The notes beneath the pieces were generated by a model that did not search any database, was not told the DNA's origin, and saw nothing but the letters and a program-made list of their open reading frames with translations. From an uncultured Fretibacterium sp. (lineage in GTDB: Bacteria > Synergistota > Synergistia > Synergistales > Aminobacteriaceae): 64,000 nucleotides of DNA. A program made the translations under genes and the position numbers. The stretch is taken from positions 35,111 through 99,110 of the forward strand of contig CAMVMK010000003.1 in the NCBI GenBank assembly GCA_947168585.1, given 5' to 3'. This document shows, in pieces, positions 9,024 through 18,031 of this stretch (the stretch's first letter is position 1; every line of letters starts with the position of its first letter).

Positions 9024-10214
9024 ATGAAACTCAAAACATTTACGCCCGCTGAAGTATCCGGCAAAAAAGTTTTAATGCGTGTTGATTTCAACGTTCCTTT
9101 CAAAAACGGCAAAGTTACTGATGACGCTCGTATCCGCGCTCATTGGAGCACCCTTAAAAAATTAATCGATGCGAAAGCTAAAATTGCTCTCGTCTCTCAC
9201 TTCGGCAGACCGAAAGGCAAAGTCGACCCCGCTTTCTCAATCTCTCAAATCGTTCCCGATATTGAAAAGGCTTACGGACTTAAAGTTGTTTTCGTTGATG
9301 ACTGTGTAGGCGAAAAAGTCGCTAAGGCTGTCAATGCTCTTAAAGACGGTGAAATCGCAGTGCTCGAAAATTCACGCTTCCATGCCGAAGAACAGAAAAA
9401 CGACCCCGATTTTTCAAAAGCTATGGCAGCTCCGTTCGATGTTTTCGTTATGGACGCTTTCAGTGCCTCGCACAGAGCAGACTGTTCAACATGCGGAGTT
9501 ATTCCGTTCGTTAAAGAAGCATTCGCCGGAGATTTGCTCGAGCGTGAAGGCGAAATGTTAGGCGCGGTTAGTGAAAATCCTGCAAAACCTTACGTTTTGA
9601 TTTTAGGCGGTGCAAAAGTTTCAGATAAAATCGCTATCGTCGGAAATTTACTCGACAAAGCTGACACGATTTTAATAGGCGGCGGAATGGCTTACACGTT
9701 CCTTAAAGCTCAGGGAAAAGAAATCGGAAAATCTCTCTGCGATTCTGAAAGACTTGATTTCGCTAAGGACACTCTCAAAAAAGCCGCAGAAAAAGGCGTT
9801 AAAATTTTACTTCCTGTCGACAGCGTTGTAGCTTCGGCCATTGACGCTTCAGACTGCTCGGTCGTTTCAGTTGACGCTATTCCTGCTGATAAAATGGGCT
9901 TGGACATCGGACCTGAAACAGTTAAAAATTTTGCTGCTGCTCTTGACGGTGCTAAGTCAATTTTATGGAACGGTCCTATGGGAGTTTTTGAAGATCCGAA
10001 ATTTGCTGAAGGCACTAAAAAATTAGCTGAAGCAGTCGCAAATATGACGCAGGAACACGGAACTATTTCAGTTATCGGCGGAGGAGACACTGCAAGTGCT
10101 GTACGTCAGTTCAAAGTCGCTGATAAAGTTTCTCACGTTTCAACCGGCGGCGGTGCAAGCCTCGAATACTGCGAGGGCAAAAAACTTCCCGGCATGGAAC
10201 CGTTCAGAGTTTAA
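9024..10214 (+). CDS. pgk: Phosphoglycerate kinase
   Basis: Converts 1,3-bisphosphoglycerate and ADP to 3-phosphoglycerate and ATP in glycolysis, in the cytoplasm. The 396-residue length is standard. Motifs in order: MRVDFNVPF at the N-terminus, SHFGRPKG, ENSRFHAEE, GGAKVSDKI, WNGPMGVFE and the C-terminal nucleotide loop GGGDTASA followed by STGGGASLE. GGAGG precedes the ATG. tpiA follows after 75 bases, a common glycolytic pairing, and the next two genes may share the transcript up to the terminator at 13669-13710. Confidence 0.98.
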   Translation: MKLKTFTPAEVSGKKVLMRVDFNVPFKNGKVTDDARIRAHWSTLKKLIDAKAKIALVSHFGRPKGKVDPAFSISQIVPDIEKAYGLKVVFVDDCVGEKVAKAVNALKDGEIAVLENSRFHAEEQKNDPDFSKAMAAPFDVFVMDAFSASHRADCSTCGVIPFVKEAFAGDLLEREGEMLGAVSENPAKPYVLILGGAKVSDKIAIVGNLLDKADTILIGGGMAYTFLKAQGKEIGKSLCDSERLDFAKDTLKKAAEKGVKILLPVDSVVASAIDASDCSVVSVDAIPADKMGLDIGPETVKNFAAALDGAKSILWNGPMGVFEDPKFAEGTKKLAEAVANMTQEHGTISVIGGGDTASAVRQFKVADKVSHVSTGGGASLEYCEGKKLPGMEPFRV

Positions 10215-10289
10215 TTTTAGTGAGGAGTTTTTTCTCAGTCCTTGCTCCTTATAAAATCTAAAAATTTTTTAAGAAAGGGAAAAATTATT

Positions 10290-11033
10290 ATGAGCAAAAA
10301 AATTTATCTTTACGGAAACTGGAAAATGAACATGACTGCGGCTGAAACAAAGAAATTCTTTGACGAGTTCGCAGGCGTTTACAAGCCCGCTGATGACCTC
10401 GAAATCGGCGTGTTCTCACCGTTCACTTCTCTTTGGGCTTTGGCTGACGGTGCTAAAAAATGCGGTGTCGTCTTCGGTGCTCAAAATGTCTATTTTGAAG
10501 AAAAAGGTGCATTCACCGGCGAAGTTTCTATCCCGATGTTAAAAGAAACCGGCTTAACTCACGTAATTTTAGGACACAGCGAACGCCGTCATATTTTCGG
10601 AGAAAGCGATGAATTAATCGCTAAAAAAGTTAAGGCTGTCCTCGAAGCAGGTTTGACCCCCGTACTCTGCTACGGCGAAACTCTCGAAGAACGCGAAGCC
10701 GGTAACACTTTCAAAGTTATGGAGCGTCAATTAAGAAGCGCGATTGACGGACTTCACGATGAAGAAATCGAAAAAATTATTTACGCTTATGAACCCGTCT
10801 GGGCTATCGGCACAGGAAAATCAGCAACAAGCGCACAGGCTCAGGAAGTCTGCGAGTGGAGCAGAAAATTAATCGGCGATGAAAAAGTCGTGATTTTATA
10901 CGGCGGAAGCGTCAAAGGCTCTAACGCTAAAGAATTGCTCTCCATGAAAGACATTGACGGCGCATTAGTCGGCGGTGCTTCATTAAAACCGGCTTCATTC
11001 CTCGAAATTTACACGGCTTATAAAAGCAAGTAG
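10290..11033 (+). CDS. tpiA: Triosephosphate isomerase
   Basis: Interconverts dihydroxyacetone phosphate and glyceraldehyde 3-phosphate. I start it at the ATG at 10290, which follows AAGAAAGGGA. A longer frame from 10242 adds 16 residues with no family counterpart. The resulting 247 residues match the family. Visible: GNWKMN with the active-site Asn and Lys, GHSERR with the electrophilic His, YEPVWAIGTGK with the catalytic Glu and mobile loop, and YGGSVKGSN plus GALVGGASL for phosphate binding. The stop codon lies at the edge of a TAGGAA-type repeat (11031-11052). Confidence 0.97.
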   Translation: MSKKIYLYGNWKMNMTAAETKKFFDEFAGVYKPADDLEIGVFSPFTSLWALADGAKKCGVVFGAQNVYFEEKGAFTGEVSIPMLKETGLTHVILGHSERRHIFGESDELIAKKVKAVLEAGLTPVLCYGETLEEREAGNTFKVMERQLRSAIDGLHDEEIEKIIYAYEPVWAIGTGKSATSAQAQEVCEWSRKLIGDEKVVILYGGSVKGSNAKELLSMKDIDGALVGGASLKPASFLEIYTAYKSK

Positions 11034-11099
11034 GAATTAGGAAGTAGGAAGTAAAAAACTCTTAACTTCCTCAAATTAAATTAAAAGGAGTGAATTTTT

Positions 11100-12779
11100 A
11101 TGAAAGCAAAAAGATTTTTACTCGCGTTATTATTAGGCGTTTTCGTGTTCACGGGAGTTTCATTTGCTGAAGTTGAAGACGCTTTGACACCTGTACCTGA
11201 GCAGTCTGTTTATGCTGTCTTAAAACTCGATGACGCAGGAGCATTCTTAAAATGGATTTTCTCGCAGGAAAATATCGACACTTTCATGCCGTTAATTCTT
11301 GCGTCTGAAAACTCAAATGAAATTATGGGTGCTGTCGAAATGGCAAGGGCTTTTGCTGAAAATACCCCGTTAAGTTCAGTTGCTTTGCTTGCCGGAGTTA
11401 CGGGTGATAAAAATCCCGAGCCTTTCTGCAAATTAGCTTTCACGGCCAAGCCCGAAGCTGAAATTTTCGTGAAAAAAATCGCTGACGGTACTGCAGAGGC
11501 GGCCGACATCGCTAAATTATTAATCGGTAAAAATAATCCTATGGTCTCGCTTGCTGAGAGTATGATTAAAGTCGAAAAGGGCGAAGATAATATTCTTCAG
11601 GTCGATAACGAATTATTCTTGAAAGCTCAAGACGGAATGATTGTCGCAGGACTTTCAGCAGATGACGTTAAAGCCGCTTTGAACGCACTTAATGACGAAA
11701 GCGCAAGATTTTTCACGGCCAAGACGCGCAGATTTGCCCCTAAAGATTTTGCATGGCTTCACATTGAACCTGACGCTCTTGACACTCTTGACGAAGATGA
11801 CGAGATTGACATTGAAGAAGTTAAAAAATATCTTGAAAAACCTCTTGATGTCGAAATCGGTTTCATGAGAGTTCCGGGAAAATTCTTGATGTCATTAGCT
11901 TATAATCTTAAAGAAGCTCTTTCGGAAGAATATTATAAAAAAACCGGAATGAAAAAAGATTACCCAAACGTCAAGGGCGGTCATCTTAATCCTGCAGGCG
12001 TTAAAGCCCCGTTAATAGCTTTCGGCGGATTATTGAATCTCGAAGGCATAAAACTCACTGACGAGGGACTTTCAGCTTGGAAAGAATTTGTAAGACAGGC
12101 AAAAGTACGTTTCGGAATTACTGAAGAAGATTTAACGAATTTATTTAACAGTGCTATATCGTTTGTCATGAACGATAATGTAACTGTCGAGGGCTTCAAA
12201 ATTCCTGCCGTTTATATTTCGCAGACAGGAACTGACGGAGCAGCAGAAAGAATTTTCACGAATTTTGAAAAATCTCCGCACTTCCATAAAGTTCAGGACG
12301 GAATTTTGCAGATTGACAGTTCTTTAAGCCCTGCGCCTCTTTTAGTTGCTAAAGACGGCGAAACTTTGAAATTAAATCTTGCTGAACTCGAAAATGTTTC
12401 AGCATCGCCTGAATTAAAACAGGGATTAAAAGAACTTTTAGAAACAGAAGCGTCTTCGGCTTTATGGCTTGATTTCGCGGCTATTCAGTCTTGGATTTCC
12501 GCTCCTGAGAACGGAGTTTTAACAATTCTTGAACCTTTAGCAAGATTTTCGGGGAACGGTGAAATTTTTGACGCTTTCAAAGAAATTTTGAGCGCGAAAT
12601 TTTCTGTGCCTTCAATGTCTATACGTTCGGACTCGCTTGAGATTATTCACTCGGAATTTCAAATTGATGAAGATGTTAAGGCCGAAGATGGTTTAATGTC
12701 TAAAATCGTGAAGATCGCAAGAAATTTCATGCCCGCTCCCGTAGAAGATAAAGCTGAAGAAAATACAGAAAGTAAGTAA
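11100..12779 (+). CDS. Secreted protein of unknown function
   Basis: 559 residues with a clear signal peptide (about residues 1-23, ending GVSFA). I do not recognise the family with certainty. The opening after the signal peptide (a Pro-Glu-Gln stretch, then VYAVLKLDDAGAFL) is loosely like secreted proteins of the DUF3352 type, but this is only an impression. The chain is acidic, has no further membrane segment and ends in a charged Glu/Lys tail. An AGGAG ribosome-binding site precedes the ATG. It lies 66 bases after tpiA and 15 bases before a binding-protein-like gene, so it may belong to the pgk transcript. Confidence 0.85.
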   Translation: MKAKRFLLALLLGVFVFTGVSFAEVEDALTPVPEQSVYAVLKLDDAGAFLKWIFSQENIDTFMPLILASENSNEIMGAVEMARAFAENTPLSSVALLAGVTGDKNPEPFCKLAFTAKPEAEIFVKKIADGTAEAADIAKLLIGKNNPMVSLAESMIKVEKGEDNILQVDNELFLKAQDGMIVAGLSADDVKAALNALNDESARFFTAKTRRFAPKDFAWLHIEPDALDTLDEDDEIDIEEVKKYLEKPLDVEIGFMRVPGKFLMSLAYNLKEALSEEYYKKTGMKKDYPNVKGGHLNPAGVKAPLIAFGGLLNLEGIKLTDEGLSAWKEFVRQAKVRFGITEEDLTNLFNSAISFVMNDNVTVEGFKIPAVYISQTGTDGAAERIFTNFEKSPHFHKVQDGILQIDSSLSPAPLLVAKDGETLKLNLAELENVSASPELKQGLKELLETEASSALWLDFAAIQSWISAPENGVLTILEPLARFSGNGEIFDAFKEILSAKFSVPSMSIRSDSLEIIHSEFQIDEDVKAEDGLMSKIVKIARNFMPAPVEDKAEENTESK

Positions 12780-12794
12780 GAGGAGTTAAAATTC

Positions 12795-13619
12795 ATGAAA
12801 AATTTTTCCATGCTGATTGTTTTATCATCGTTGCTTTTGCGTTCATGCCCGGCCTATGCTGACGGCGTTAAACTCGGTATGCTTCAAAATTCTGCAATGA
12901 CTGAAGAGGGTTTCTTAACCCGCGCCAAGACACAGCCTACGATTTGGACGTGGAAAGTTCTTGATACTAAGCACAGCACGGGAGTTTCCTATCATTTTTA
13001 TGAAGATTTAATTTCTATGCTTATGGCGTTAAATTCCGGTAAAATTGACGAACTTGAACTTCCTAAAGCGTGCGCAGAATACGTTATCAATACTAATCCG
13101 GATTATGAAATTTGCTGCGTTTCATGTTCAAGGGGAGCTACTTTCAGTTTCGGATTTCTTGAGGACAAAGGCAGGGAATTACAGAAAAAATTTGATTATG
13201 CTTTAAGCCTCATGCGCAAGGACGGAACTATTGACGCTCTGCAGCTTAAATATTTGCGCAGTCCCGGCAAAATAGAAATTGATCCTGTAAAATTTGACTC
13301 GTTTCCTGAAGCTGAGACAATAAAAATAGCATTGACGGGCGACCTGCCTCCTATAGATTTTGTCGGAACGGACGGAAAACCTAAGGGCTTTAACGTTGCA
13401 ATGATAGCTGAAATAGCAAGACGACTCAAAATAAACGTTGAAATTCTTAATGTAACTACAGGCTCAAGAACTCAGGCTTTAACTTCAGGAAGGGCAAATG
13501 TTATATTTTGCTATAGACTGATTGACGGAGCAGAAGTCCAATACGATGCGCCGGAAGGAGTAATTTTCTCACAGCCGTTTTATTATTTTGATATATTTGC
13601 GCATGTTAAGAAAAAGTAA
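12795..13619 (+). CDS. Periplasmic solute-binding-like protein with lobes in unusual order
   Basis: 274 residues with a signal peptide ending near PAYADG. The C-terminal part (about 165-274) reads like the start of a bacterial family 3 solute-binding domain: IKIALTGDLPPIDF, then GKPKGFNVAMIAEIARRL and SGRANVIF. The N-terminal part (about 25-155) resembles the second lobe and end of such a domain, finishing with a DGTIDALQLKYL helix. It is thus either circularly permuted or a tandem pair that has lost its middle and end. No permease or ATPase genes are adjacent. It follows the preceding secreted protein after 15 bases and is closed by a terminator. Confidence 0.8.
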   Translation: MKNFSMLIVLSSLLLRSCPAYADGVKLGMLQNSAMTEEGFLTRAKTQPTIWTWKVLDTKHSTGVSYHFYEDLISMLMALNSGKIDELELPKACAEYVINTNPDYEICCVSCSRGATFSFGFLEDKGRELQKKFDYALSLMRKDGTIDALQLKYLRSPGKIEIDPVKFDSFPEAETIKIALTGDLPPIDFVGTDGKPKGFNVAMIAEIARRLKINVEILNVTTGSRTQALTSGRANVIFCYRLIDGAEVQYDAPEGVIFSQPFYYFDIFAHVKKK

Positions 13620-13668
13620 GTAATTAAGCGTCTTTACGCTGAAAAATTAAATAAGTCTTGTTAAACAC

Positions 13669-13710
13669 GAACCTCGCGGCTTTTTTATGAGAGGTCGCGG
13701 GGTCTTTTTT
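13669..13710 (+). terminator. Intrinsic terminator after the pgk-tpiA gene group
   Basis: GA-CCTCGCG (13669-13678) pairs, with one G-U, with CGCGGGGTC (13696-13704), followed by TTTTTT. It lies about 50 bases after the stop at 13619. Confidence 0.75.
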
Positions 13711-13753
13711 ATACACTTTTTTAATTGAAAGGACAGAAATTCAGATAAATACA

Positions 13754-16255
13754 ATGAAAGAGCAAAATATAAAAAATTATTTCAATTTTAATATCGACCA
13801 CGAAAAAACCGGAGCTATGCTTTCAGAAAATGCTTTATGGCTTCTTGACCAGCGTTATTTTGTTCAAAGATTTGACGCTGAAATTTCAGGCGTAAGAAAA
13901 GAGCAGAATTTTTCTGAGTTCGTCCGCAGAGTTTCAAGGACAGTAGCAAGTGCCGAAGTAAATTATTCGAGCGACATCGACTGGATTAAAACTCTCGAAA
14001 AAAATATCGCCGATGATATTTTGAACAGGAGATTTTTATTTAATTCGCCGTGTTTATTCAGTGCCGGAGCAGGACTGACTATAATTCCGGAATTCAGCGA
14101 ATTAATTTACAAAGACGTTGAAGATATGACGCTCGATGACTATAAAAAATTATTCGCGTCTAAAACTAAAAACCAGCAGTTATTTGCGTGCTTCGTTATA
14201 ACAGTTCCGGACAGCATTGAAGGAATTTTCGAGAGCGTCAAGAACGCAAGCATTATCAGCAAATTCGGCGGCGGTGTAGGCGGTAACTTCGGACATTTAC
14301 GCGAGCACAGTTCCGAAATTGCAGGCGGTACTGGCGGCAGGGCTTCCGGGCCTGTGTCTTTCATGGAAACATGGAACACTATGGGAGCTGTTGTAGTTCA
14401 GGGCGGCAAAAGACGAGCGGCCTTAATGGGAATGTTATTTGACGATCACCCGGATATTTACGACTTTATCGACTGCAAAACTGAAGACGGAAAATTGTCT
14501 TATTTTAATATTTCTGTCGCTATTTCAGATAAATTAATGGAACTTGCCGAAACTGATGAAGAATTTGAACTACATTCACGCGTCGACGGCAGCACCGTCA
14601 GGACTGTAAAAGCTAAGGACTTAATGGAGCATATCTGCGAGGCGGCTTGGAAACGCGGCGATCCTGGAGTATTTTTCATTGACCGGGCACGTCAGGATAA
14701 TATTTTGAAACGCGGAGCAGAATGGGAAATCGAATCGACTAACCCTTGCGGTGAACAGCCTCTGCCGAATTTCACAAGCTGTAATTTAGGCTCTATAAAC
14801 GTTGAAATGTTTGTTGACGAAAATAAAAATTTCGACTGGGAAAAATTTTCGGCTCAAACTTTCAGGTCAATTTATTATCTCGATTTAGTCATTGATGCCT
14901 GTATGTATCCTCTTGAAAAAATCGGCGAAAGAACTAAGGCTATCCGTCCCGTAGGCTTGGGAATTATGGGGCTTGCTGACGCTTCTATAATGCAGAATAT
15001 AGCTTACGGATCGGACGAGTTTAACGCTTTCTGTAAAAAATTAGGCGGATTTTTCGCCCGCAGTGCTTTAATGTCGAGCATTAAAATCGTTACGGATAAT
15101 AAAAAACCTCCGTTCCCTGAGCATAATTTAGTCAAAGATTTATTCGCCGGTTATAAACTTCCTGAGAATGAAGACGAATATTTTGAACTTTTAACTCACA
15201 TGAGACGCGAGGGGGAAATTCCAACGACTTTACTTAACACCCTCGAAAAATTTGAATTTGAAGACGGAGTTTTTGCTCTTGAAAATTTATTTGAGGGGAA
15301 CATGAGAAACTCCCGCAGGCTTTCTATTGCTCCTACGGGTTCTATTTCAATGTTATTAGATACAAGCTCGGGAATTGAACCTAATTTCGCGTGGTCTTGG
15401 AACAGAAGAATTATGAAAACTGACGGCTCAGGCTTTGAAGACCGCGATTTCTGGCACAAACTTTTAACTCCCGAACAGCGTGCAGAATACAGGGCTTCAA
15501 ACGGTCATCTTTCAGACCCTGCTTATGTTACGGCTTACGACATTACGACACAGCAGCATGTTAATGTTACGGGGATTTTTGCTCAGATTATCGACAGCGG
15601 AATAAGCAAGACCGTCAATCTGCCTAACTCTGCAACTGTTGAAGATGTCCGCCGTGTTTATAAAGACTGCTACAGCATGGGGTGCAAAGGCATAACGATT
15701 TACAGAGACGGCTCGCGTTCGTTCCAGCCTATTGAGATTAAAAAAGAAGACGGAGCTAAAGAACCAGAAGAATTAGTGCCGGAAGTTAAATATAAAAAAG
15801 TCAAAGAACGTCCCGGCCTCGTTGTCTTCGGAAAAACTATAAAAGACACAACTCCTTGGGGAAGCATTTACGTTACTTTGAATTTTGACGGCAAAGAACC
15901 TTTTGAAATTTTTATCAATGTCGGCAAAAGCGGCTCGGAACTCAAAGCAATGACCGAAGCATTATCACGTGTAATTTCAATCGGACTTAGAAGCGGATGC
16001 AGTCTCGAAGATTTTATCGACACGTTAAAAGGCTTAAGCGGCAAAGAATATTGGATGTTAAACTGCGATGACGATCATGTAGCGCGCTCAATTCCGGACG
16101 CTATAGCGTTGCTGCTTGAAAAATTAATCGACCGTCAGACCATGAACGCAAGACTTCAGGATAAGTCTTTAATATGCCCGGACTGCGGCTCGCCTTTGGA
16201 AATGATTTCAGGCTGTGAATACTGTTTCTCGTGCGGCTACTCACCCTGCAAATAA
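13754..16255 (+). CDS. nrdJ: Adenosylcobalamin-dependent (class II) ribonucleotide reductase
   Basis: Reduces ribonucleotides to deoxyribonucleotides using a B12-generated thiyl radical, without need for oxygen. The 833-residue protein carries the expected cysteines: Cys146 (ACFV) and Cys343 (SCNLGS) as the redox pair and Cys332 in NPCGE as the radical cysteine, with spacing matching characterised class II enzymes. PTGSISMLLDTSSG and VNLPNSAT are also conserved. The C-terminus has a CPDCG...CEYCFSCG segment, probably zinc-binding and carrying the shuttle cysteines. The nearest purine-rich site (AAAGGA) is about 20 bases before the ATG, longer than usual. No cobalamin riboswitch fits in the short leader. 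Confidence 0.97.
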   Translation: MKEQNIKNYFNFNIDHEKTGAMLSENALWLLDQRYFVQRFDAEISGVRKEQNFSEFVRRVSRTVASAEVNYSSDIDWIKTLEKNIADDILNRRFLFNSPCLFSAGAGLTIIPEFSELIYKDVEDMTLDDYKKLFASKTKNQQLFACFVITVPDSIEGIFESVKNASIISKFGGGVGGNFGHLREHSSEIAGGTGGRASGPVSFMETWNTMGAVVVQGGKRRAALMGMLFDDHPDIYDFIDCKTEDGKLSYFNISVAISDKLMELAETDEEFELHSRVDGSTVRTVKAKDLMEHICEAAWKRGDPGVFFIDRARQDNILKRGAEWEIESTNPCGEQPLPNFTSCNLGSINVEMFVDENKNFDWEKFSAQTFRSIYYLDLVIDACMYPLEKIGERTKAIRPVGLGIMGLADASIMQNIAYGSDEFNAFCKKLGGFFARSALMSSIKIVTDNKKPPFPEHNLVKDLFAGYKLPENEDEYFELLTHMRREGEIPTTLLNTLEKFEFEDGVFALENLFEGNMRNSRRLSIAPTGSISMLLDTSSGIEPNFAWSWNRRIMKTDGSGFEDRDFWHKLLTPEQRAEYRASNGHLSDPAYVTAYDITTQQHVNVTGIFAQIIDSGISKTVNLPNSATVEDVRRVYKDCYSMGCKGITIYRDGSRSFQPIEIKKEDGAKEPEELVPEVKYKKVKERPGLVVFGKTIKDTTPWGSIYVTLNFDGKEPFEIFINVGKSGSELKAMTEALSRVISIGLRSGCSLEDFIDTLKGLSGKEYWMLNCDDDHVARSIPDAIALLLEKLIDRQTMNARLQDKSLICPDCGSPLEMISGCEYCFSCGYSPCK

Positions 16256-16256
16256 T

Positions 16257-16300
16257 TTAGGAGTTAGGAGTTAGGAAGTTTTTCTTAGCTCCTAATTTTT
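16257..16300. terminator. Bidirectional terminator built from TTAGGAG repeats
   Basis: Three TTAGGA(G/A) units (16257-16278) face CTCCTAA (16289-16295), followed by a T run, between convergent nrdJ and the membrane protein gene. The hairpin includes the stop codon of the minus-strand gene. Confidence 0.65.
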
Positions 16301-17137
16301 TATTTCAGATAATTTTACGATAATAATTTCGTCACTATATTTCGATACCCATCCGTCATTCGGAAATGCAGGCATTAATTTAGCGTGTTCTTTAATAGCG
16401 TTCATATCCGTGCCGCTTTTCAACGGAATATAATTATAGCCGTGATTGTTCATGAACATTGCAGGCCTGTCGGGTTTTATGCTGCCTCCCCATAACATTG
16501 CAGACCTTCCTATGACTTCTCCGCGCAAATAATTTTTCGTGTATTTGAATTTATATTCGCCGAAAATAACAAGCTCCCTGTCGTCAAAGCTGTAACCGAT
16601 TTTATTTCTTATCTCATCGTCAATCATTTCGGCAAGTTCTAAATCTTTATAATAACGCTGCTGGTCTGATACATTCAGCAATGAAGAATTTTGAGACTGA
16701 TAAAATCCAAAAATCAAAATTAATGCCAACCAAATATAAACATTACGCTTATTTTTCATGTGAAGCAGAGTATAGAAAAATAAAAAAGCCGTAACCAAAG
16801 GCAGTGCATGAACGTGTCTTTCTGACGGAATACCTCCGGCGGCAACAGCTATAACTATTCCGCAAAGTAAAAACCATATGCCCGTTAATCTGAAAAGATT
16901 TTTATTTTTAACGTTTTTCTGCTTGAATATAAAAATCAGGAAAATTATTACTGCAGGGAAAAATAATGAACATCCGTGCAAGCCTCTCGAATGAAAATGT
17001 TCTAAAAGACTTACGCCGTCATGAGCAAATGAACTTACTAAAGGATATTTCGCAAGAGCTTCAATAGCAGGGTCAACAATAAGATTTAAGACCGGATTAT
17101 TTGCAAAAAATAAAGAATACAGATAAACACTGATCAT
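16292..17137 (-). CDS. GtrII-like membrane glycosyltransferase, C-terminal part (out of frame behind a G8 tract)
   Basis: 281 residues of multi-pass membrane protein with no ribosome-binding site of its own before the ATG at 17137. Its frame runs upstream without a stop to the poly-C tract at 17162-17169 (plus-strand view). There it would join the preceding ORF if the tract had one base more (9) or two fewer (6), giving one protein of about 536 residues. The C-terminal 90 residues look like a soluble extracytoplasmic domain. I infer that this is the second half of a single phase-variable glycosyltransferase-like gene, not a separate gene. The stop codon falls in the TTAGGAG repeat terminator. 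Confidence 0.72.
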   Translation of the reverse strand: MISVYLYSLFFANNPVLNLIVDPAIEALAKYPLVSSFAHDGVSLLEHFHSRGLHGCSLFFPAVIIFLIFIFKQKNVKNKNLFRLTGIWFLLCGIVIAVAAGGIPSERHVHALPLVTAFLFFYTLLHMKNKRNVYIWLALILIFGFYQSQNSSLLNVSDQQRYYKDLELAEMIDDEIRNKIGYSFDDRELVIFGEYKFKYTKNYLRGEVIGRSAMLWGGSIKPDRPAMFMNNHGYNYIPLKSGTDMNAIKEHAKLMPAFPNDGWVSKYSDEIIIVKLSEIKN

Positions 17138-17901
17138 CAGCGCGGCTTTTTGAAAGGAATACCCCCCCCTAATTGTCGTATAACATACACAGATAATTCA
17201 CTCTTCACAAAAAAACGAAGAATAAAATAATTTAATACGAAATAAAAGGCTATTCCCGCCGCAGTCGCTAAAATTATCATACTTAAATCACGCTTGTCCG
17301 CAGTTTCGCTGCGCAAAATATATACAGCTAAAAGTCCTGCAAATACAAGCACCACCATAGGCTGATGGACAGATATTATTAAAATAAGTAACAATACTGC
17401 GCCGATAAGCTGACGATAATTTTTTCTTATTATCCCTTCCGTCATGATATATGCGCATATCGGAGACAAAAATACAGCAAACATAACCTCTGTAGCCATC
17501 ATCGTAAAATAAATAATTTCGACCCAGACTTTTGACGAAAGATAAAATAAACAAAAAGCAAGCTCAGCATAAATATTTTTATAATTGCTGTAATGTTTGA
17601 ACACAGAAAGCCAAAGCAGACAGCTTATAATTAAGAAAACACACGCTAAAAGATTTGTCGAAAAAAGATTTAAGCGGAGATTAATTCCCTCAAAAAGCCA
17701 CTCAAGAATCGATAAACCAAATCTCCCCTCTTCATAATTCCATAAAGAATTAATATAAGGCGCGTCAAATAAATAATTTGCTGTGTCAATGCCGATATTA
17801 TAATTAAACAGGCGTACAGCGTAAATAAATAATATTAAAAGAGAACTGAAAATAATTATTGCAATGTTGTCCTTAAGATAATTATTAATTTTTAGAGACA
17901 T
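17137..17901 (-). CDS. GtrII-like membrane glycosyltransferase, N-terminal part (stops just after a G8 tract)
   Basis: 254-residue membrane protein with about seven hydrophobic segments. Near residue 37 it has NIGIDTANYLF, and a GRFG follows, an acidic loop plus Gly-Arg arrangement reminiscent of GtrII-family glucosyltransferases that decorate surface polysaccharide. The protein runs into eight G residues and ends about ten codons later at GGGIPFKKPR. With nine G it would continue as GGGYSFQKAALMISV into the downstream ORF. In this sequence the gene therefore appears switched off by frame. The family call is moderate; the split by the tract is directly visible. Confidence 0.72.
   Translation of the reverse strand: MSLKINNYLKDNIAIIIFSSLLILFIYAVRLFNYNIGIDTANYLFDAPYINSLWNYEEGRFGLSILEWLFEGINLRLNLFSTNLLACVFLIISCLLWLSVFKHYSNYKNIYAELAFCLFYLSSKVWVEIIYFTMMATEVMFAVFLSPICAYIMTEGIIRKNYRQLIGAVLLLILIISVHQPMVVLVFAGLLAVYILRSETADKRDLSMIILATAAGIAFYFVLNYFILRFFVKSELSVYVIRQLGGGIPFKKPR
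17162..17169 (-). repeat. Poly-G (8) tract splitting the GtrII-like gene
   Basis: Eight consecutive C on the plus strand, read as eight G in the minus-strand gene. A count of nine or six would fuse the two reading frames. Tracts of this length are not expected by chance in AT-rich DNA. Confidence 0.85.
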
Positions 17902-17965
17902 CTTTAATATCGTTCCTCCGTTTCTTAAAATTTCAAAGATTATAACAAAACTAATTTATTTTTAA

Positions 17966-17994
17966 TTGCATATTATCTAAGTAGGTTATATAAT
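17966..17994 (+). promoter_or_regulatory. Sigma-70-type promoter of cysK
   Basis: TTGCAT (17966-17971), 17-base spacer, TATAAT (17989-17994), 37 bases upstream of the cysK ATG. The initially transcribed region TTCCCCGAAAATAA resembles that of cysE and of the permease gene at 28730. Confidence 0.7.
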
Positions 17995-18031
17995 TCCCCG
18001 AAAATAATTTTTATTTAAGGGGGATTTTTTT

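Noticed and set aside
13620..13753. Cobalamin riboswitch before the B12-dependent reductase
   Set aside because: The leader is too short after the terminator and has no B12-box-like sequence.
16292..17901. Two independent membrane-protein genes
   Set aside because: The second ORF lacks a ribosome-binding site and its frame is open back to the G8 tract, so one interrupted gene is the simpler reading.
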